Shown: positions 60,360 to 64,000 of the stretch, piece after piece
How the letters are laid out: each line of letters starts with the position of its first letter
How positions within the stretch are numbered: position 1 is the stretch's first letter
Assembly: GCA_963708645.1 (NCBI GenBank)
Contig: CAVPTA010000014.1
Coordinates: 124,001-188,000, forward strand
Direction of reading: 5' to 3'
Source of the DNA: RYN-133 sp963708645
GTDB lineage: Bacteria > Actinomycetota > Actinomycetes > Mycobacteriales > Jatrophihabitantaceae
DNA: 64,000 nucleotides
Program-made: the position numbers and the translations under genes
Notes under the pieces: model-generated
Told to the model about the DNA's origin: nothing
Seen by the model: only the letters and a program-made list of their open reading frames with translations
Databases searched by the model: none

Positions 60360-61464
60360 GGCAGCACCATAGCCAGTCTCGTCGGACCGCCGGGTGGGCT
60401 TTCCAGCTCGAGGCTTCCGTCGAAGGCGGCCAATCGGCGTTGGATCCCGCGCAGACCGGTGCCCGCGCCGGGGTCGGCGCCGCCGATGCCGTCGTCGATG
60501 ACGCGTCAGCTGCAACCGCTCGCCGGTCAGGCCGAGCTCGATCCTCGCGGCCGGTCGCCCCGCTGTGTTTGATCACGTTCGTGAGCGCCTCGGCGACGAC
60601 GAAGTAGCCCGCGGACTCGAGCGGAGCCGACAGCCGCCCGAGCGTCGAGTCGGTGACGGTGACCGGGATCGGTGCAGCGAGTGCAAGCGCAGCGACAGCG
60701 CCACCGAGGCCACGGTCGGCCAGCACCGGTGGATGGATGCCGCGGACGAGGTCGCGCAGTTCCGACAGTGCGGTGCTCGACGACGTGCGGGCCTCGGCAA
60801 GCAGCGCGCGCGCCTGGTCGGGATCGGTGTCGAGCTGCTCCTCGGCCATCGCCAGGCTCATGCCCAGCGCGACCAGCCGGGCCTGCGCGCCGTCGTGCAG
60901 GTCGCGCTCGATGCGGCGCAGCTCGGCCGCCTGCGCATCGACGGTCTCGGTCCGGGTCTCGGTGAGGTGCTCGACGCGCTGGGCCAGCCGGCTCTTCTCC
61001 GACTCGGCCGAGCAGCGCGCAGTCGAGATGTGCGTGAGCGCGTCGCCGCGAGCCCTGGCGGCAGCCACCAGAAGATCAGGTCGAGGATGCCTTCGACGAG
61101 GGCGATCAACGACAGCGCCAGCCCGATCGTCGCGTCCGCGAACAGCCACAGCAGGTCGCGACGGACCGCCGGATCACCGGCCAGTGCGCCGATGCGCGCG
61201 ATCGAGGCTGCCGGTCGGCCGGCGCAGGTACGGCGACGGGATCGTGCGCCCGATCAGCGCGCCGGAGTAGCGCCGCCGGTGCTCGGCGAGCACTCGGGTG
61301 CACCGACATCGCGACGACCAGGATCGGGATGCCGATCCAGACGGTGATCAGCGCGGCACCGACCGCGGACGGCGATGAACAACACCAGGCTCAGCAGCGA
61401 CGTCACAAACGTGGTCGACCGACCAAACCAGCAGGCCGGCACGGCGTCGCAGCGAAGTCAGCAC
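60299..61464 (-). pseudogene. NarL-type sensor histidine kinase (frameshifted)
   Basis: Assembled from several frames, the gene encodes a ~388-residue kinase. An N-terminal multi-helix sensor domain is followed by a HisKA_3 dimerisation helix with the phospho-His in LRRIERDLHDGAQARLVALG. The ATPase domain has an N-box-like VVAEALTNVIKHSGA, then after a break DGIGGADPGAGTGLRGIQRRL. Frames change near 60510-60560 and several times in 61020-61400. The HATPase end reads into the response regulator start. The GTG at 61464 lies 6 bases after CACGAT. The breaks look like indels in G/C runs. Confidence 0.72.
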
Positions 61465-61573
61465 CCGTTCATCGTGACGCACGCATGGCCGCTTCGAGGT
61501 GGGGAAAACTCCACTCCGGTCGGGGATCTGAGCCCAATGTTTCGCCGCACCGCACGGCGGGATGGTCTTGGTC

Positions 61574-63761
61574 ATGACCACAACACAGCGTCCGATCACA
61601 CCACAGCGCCGGACCGTCCGTGTCGCGCGGTGGAGCGCAACCCATCCCTGGCGAGCCGTCGCCCTGTGGCTCGTCTTCGTCGCTGGCTGCATCGCAGTCG
61701 GGACCGCGGTCGGCCTGCACCAGCAGAGCTCCGTCCGACGGTCGCGTCGGCGAATCGGGACGCGCGGCGCAATGGATCGACGCCGCACACCTCCAAGGTC
61801 ACGACAGCGAGAACGTGCTCGTGACCGCGCGCGCGGGCCGGCTCGATCCGGCCCAGGCGCGGGCCGCGACGGCCGCTGTCGTCCGCACGCATGTCGCGCC
61901 TGCACGCCGACGTGCTGCATCGGTCGGGCGTCCCGTCACCGCATCCGACGGGCGAGCCGTCACGGTGCAGATCACGCTGACCGACAACGGCAGCGTCGAT
62001 CCGGTGCTCGCCGCGACGCGCGCCGTCCAGCAGCGGTTCCCGTCGCTGCGCGTCGAGCAGGTCGGTCGGTCTCGCTCGACGAGGCGGTCAACGACCAGGT
62101 GGCGCAAGACCTGTCATCGGCGGCGACGTTCAGCCTGCCGGTGACGCTGGTGATCCTGCTCATCGCCTTCGGCGCGATCATCGCGGCCGGCGTGCCGATG
62201 CTGCTGGCGCTGTCGGCCGTCGGCGCGGCCACCGGGCTGTCGTCGCTGGTCTCGCACGTGATCCCCGACTCGGGCATCGACGTCCTCGATGATCCTGCTG
62301 ATGGGCATGGCGGTCGGCGTCGACTACTCGCTGTTCTACGTCAAGCGGGCCCGCGCCGAACGGCACAGCGGCCGCAGCAAGCTCGACGCGATCGAGATCG
62401 CGGCCGAGACGTCCGGGCACTCGGTGCTCGTCTCGGGCGCGGCGGTGATCGTCTCGATGCTCGGACTGTTCCTCGCCGACGACGTCACCTTCGCCTCGCT
62501 GGCAGCCGGTTCGATCATCGTCGTCGCGGTCGCCGTGCTCGGGTCGCTGACCGTGCTGCCGGCGCTGCTCGTGCTGCTCGGGCAGCGGCATCGATCGGCC
62601 GCGGGTGCCGGTGCTGTGGCGCTGGACGATGCACGCCCGCGAGCCGCGCCTGTGGCCGGCGCTGCTGCGCCCGTCGCTGCATCACCCGGCACGCACGCTG
62701 GTCATCGCCGTGCTGTCGCGCTCGGCGCTGTCGCGGTGCCGGCCCTCGGGCTGACGCTCGCCTCGGACAGCGCACGATCGCTGCCGATCGTCGATCGCCG
62801 AGAAGCAGACGCTCGATCGGCTCAATGCCGAGTTCCCGAGCCATCAGGCGTCCGTCGACGTCGTGGTCCGCGCGACGCCTGCGCAGTCCGCGCAGGTCAC
62901 CGGCGCGCTCGACCACGCTCGCCGCGCGTCTCGCGCACGACCCGCAGTTCGTCGGACGCGGCCGGCCGCGCGTGTCAGCGCGACGGCACCGTGCACGTGC
63001 TCAGCGTCGACGCGCCCTTCGACGCCGAGTCGTCCAGGCGCGAGCCGGCGTCGACCGGCTGCGCGCCGACGCTCGTCCCCGCCGCGGTGCGCGGGATCCC
63101 CGGCGCGCAGTGGGCCGTCGGCGGCGAGGCGGCGACGCAACGTCGACCAGCGACCGCCACGCGGCCGACCGGCTGCCCTGGGTGATCGCGTTCGTCGTGC
63201 TGCTGACGATGCTGATGATGGGCTGGGTGTTCCGATCGGCCGTGATCGCGATCGGCACGGCGGTGATGAACCTGCTCTCGGCCGGCGCCGCGTTCGGCGT
63301 GCTCGTGCTGGTCTTCCAGCACCACTGGGCCGAGGGTCTGCTCGGGTTCCACTCGACCGGAACGGTGATCAACTGGATCCCGCTGTTCACGTTCGCCGTG
63401 CTGTTCGGGCTGTCGATGGACTACCACGTGTTCGTGCTCGGGCACATCCGCGAGGCGCAGCGAGCGGGCTGTCGACCGCGGGACGCGGTGCGCACCGGGA
63501 TCGTCCGCTCGGCAGGCACGGTGACCAGCGCGGCGATCGTGATGGTGTCGGTGTTCGCGATCTTCGCCTCGCTGCACATGATCGAGATGAAGGAGCTCGG
63601 GCTCGGCCTCGCGGTCGCGGTGCTCGTCGACGCGCTCGTCGTGCGCGTCGTCGTCCTGCCCGCGTTGCTTGATGCTGCTCGGCAAGGCGCGCGCCGCGCG
63701 CGGCGGCGCATCGAGCCGGTGCGCGAGCGCGGCGGCGGAGCGGCTACTCGTCGGCCAGTGA
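61574..63761 (+). pseudogene. MMPL/RND-family transporter (multiple frameshifts)
   Basis: Reconstructed as a ~730-residue MMPL-type transporter. The N-terminal helix is HPWRAVALWLVFVAGCIAV. The first helix bundle includes LPVTLVILLIAFGAIIAAGVPML and MILLMGMAVGVDYSLFYVKRARAER (conserved GxxxDY). The second includes FAVLFGLSMDYHVFVLGHIREA. The frame changes at least eight times, near 61736, 61895, 62065, 62285, between 62600 and 63150, and at 63672. MMPL proteins export lipids or siderophores in actinobacteria. The density of breaks points to poor local sequence quality. ATG start lies 7 bases after GATGGT. Confidence 0.7.
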
Positions 63762-63953
63762 CATCGGTCCGTACACGGCGGAGCCGGCGTCGAGCAGGGT
63801 GACCTGCGCGATGCCGGCTTCGGCCAGTTCGCGGAAGTGCTCGCCGAGCCACGACTCGGCGTCGGCCTGGCTGGCGTGCGCCGGAGCGGCCGGAGTGTCG
63901 GCCCCGTCGACGACTGCGCCGGATGCGTCCTCGTACCGCCACGTCCATGTCAC
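63744..63953 (-). CDS. Small conserved actinobacterial protein
   Basis: Protein of 69 residues: TWTWRYEDASGAVVDG, then ASQADAESWLGEHFRELAEAGIAQVTLLD and VYGPMSLADE. This small family is common in actinobacteria and has no known function. The GTG at 63953 lies 7 bases after TAATGT (leaderless). It overlaps the convergent MMPL gene by 18 bases. Confidence 0.72.
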   Translation of the reverse strand: MTWTWRYEDASGAVVDGADTPAAPAHASQADAESWLGEHFRELAEAGIAQVTLLDAGSAVYGPMSLADE

Positions 63954-64000
63954 GTAACCGACATTAGTTTGACCCTGATCGGGCGTGGTGTGATGGGGTG

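Overview
The window is high-GC, gene-dense chromosomal DNA of an actinobacterium in or near the Mycobacteriales/Frankiales/Jatrophihabitans part of the phylum (inference from gene content). Diagnostic genes are the fused diheme qcrC with qcrA, qcrB, ctaE, ctaF and ctaC of the actinobacterial bcc-aa3 supercomplex, a PknL-type PASTA kinase with an Rv2175c-like partner, pimB' for phosphatidylinositol mannosides, a split crtYc/crtYd lycopene cyclase and an adoK-type adenosine kinase. From about 1.6 kb to 58.2 kb the order of the core genes follows the Mycobacterium tuberculosis Rv2175c-Rv2204c region as I remember it. Non-syntenic blocks are inserted at several points. No rRNA, tRNA, CRISPR array, insertion sequence or prophage was seen.

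Layout. 0-1.6 kb: tail of a carotenoid cluster (crtI end, crtB, crtYd, crtYc), with several frameshifts. 1.6-6.8 kb: Rv2175c-like DNA-binding protein, two SAM-dependent proteins, pknL and a class I DAHP synthase. 6.8-11.3 kb: minus-strand chain of class II aroG, threonine aldolase, a lectin-like L,D-transpeptidase and a secreted phosphoesterase. 11.4-18.6 kb: phosphofructokinase, two cation-efflux-type proteins, an RNase AS-like exonuclease, an acyltransferase, a lipase and small membrane or hypothetical genes. 18.7-26.3 kb: accessory block with an intergenic repeat, an ECF sigma/anti-sigma pair, a GGDEF protein, an SRPBCC protein and a three-gene ABC exporter whose two ATPases have complementary defects. 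26.6-35.8 kb: ROK glucokinase, ArsA-like ATPase, SRPBCC protein(s), fadD15, pimB', a HEXXH lipoprotein, and an NlpC/P60 hydrolase behind a c-di-AMP riboswitch. 35.9-46 kb: NYN RNase, DnaQ-UvrC fusion, RAM-domain protein, ctaG, acetyltransferase, a frameshifted LuxR-type giant regulator, trpD and a receiver-like protein. 46-52.7 kb: respiratory genes ctaE-qcrC-qcrA-qcrB and, on the other strand, ctaC-ctaF. Between them is a 476-base repeat-rich gap and an NYN gene. 52.9-64 kb: asnB, a membrane protein, an SGNH lipoprotein, DUF1697, adoK, an ErpA-like protein, DUF3043, a VC0807-like membrane protein, a NarL-type two-component system and a badly frameshifted MMPL transporter.

How the genes work together. 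Envelope building links plsC, fadD15, pimB', the NlpC/P60 enzyme, the L,D-transpeptidase and the PASTA kinase. Respiration links qcrCAB, ctaC/E/F and the assembly factor ctaG. Aromatic biosynthesis is represented by two unrelated DAHP synthases and trpD. Second-messenger signalling appears twice: a diguanylate cyclase and a c-di-AMP riboswitch.

Two features cut across the window. First, more than twenty genes have a -10-like hexamer ending 6-8 bases before the start codon, which points to leaderless transcription as the default. Second, single-base frameshifts are concentrated in the first 1.6 kb, at 42.2-43.1 kb and at 60.4-63.7 kb. They mostly look like sequencing or assembly indels in G/C runs, so the affected genes should not be assumed to be true pseudogenes.
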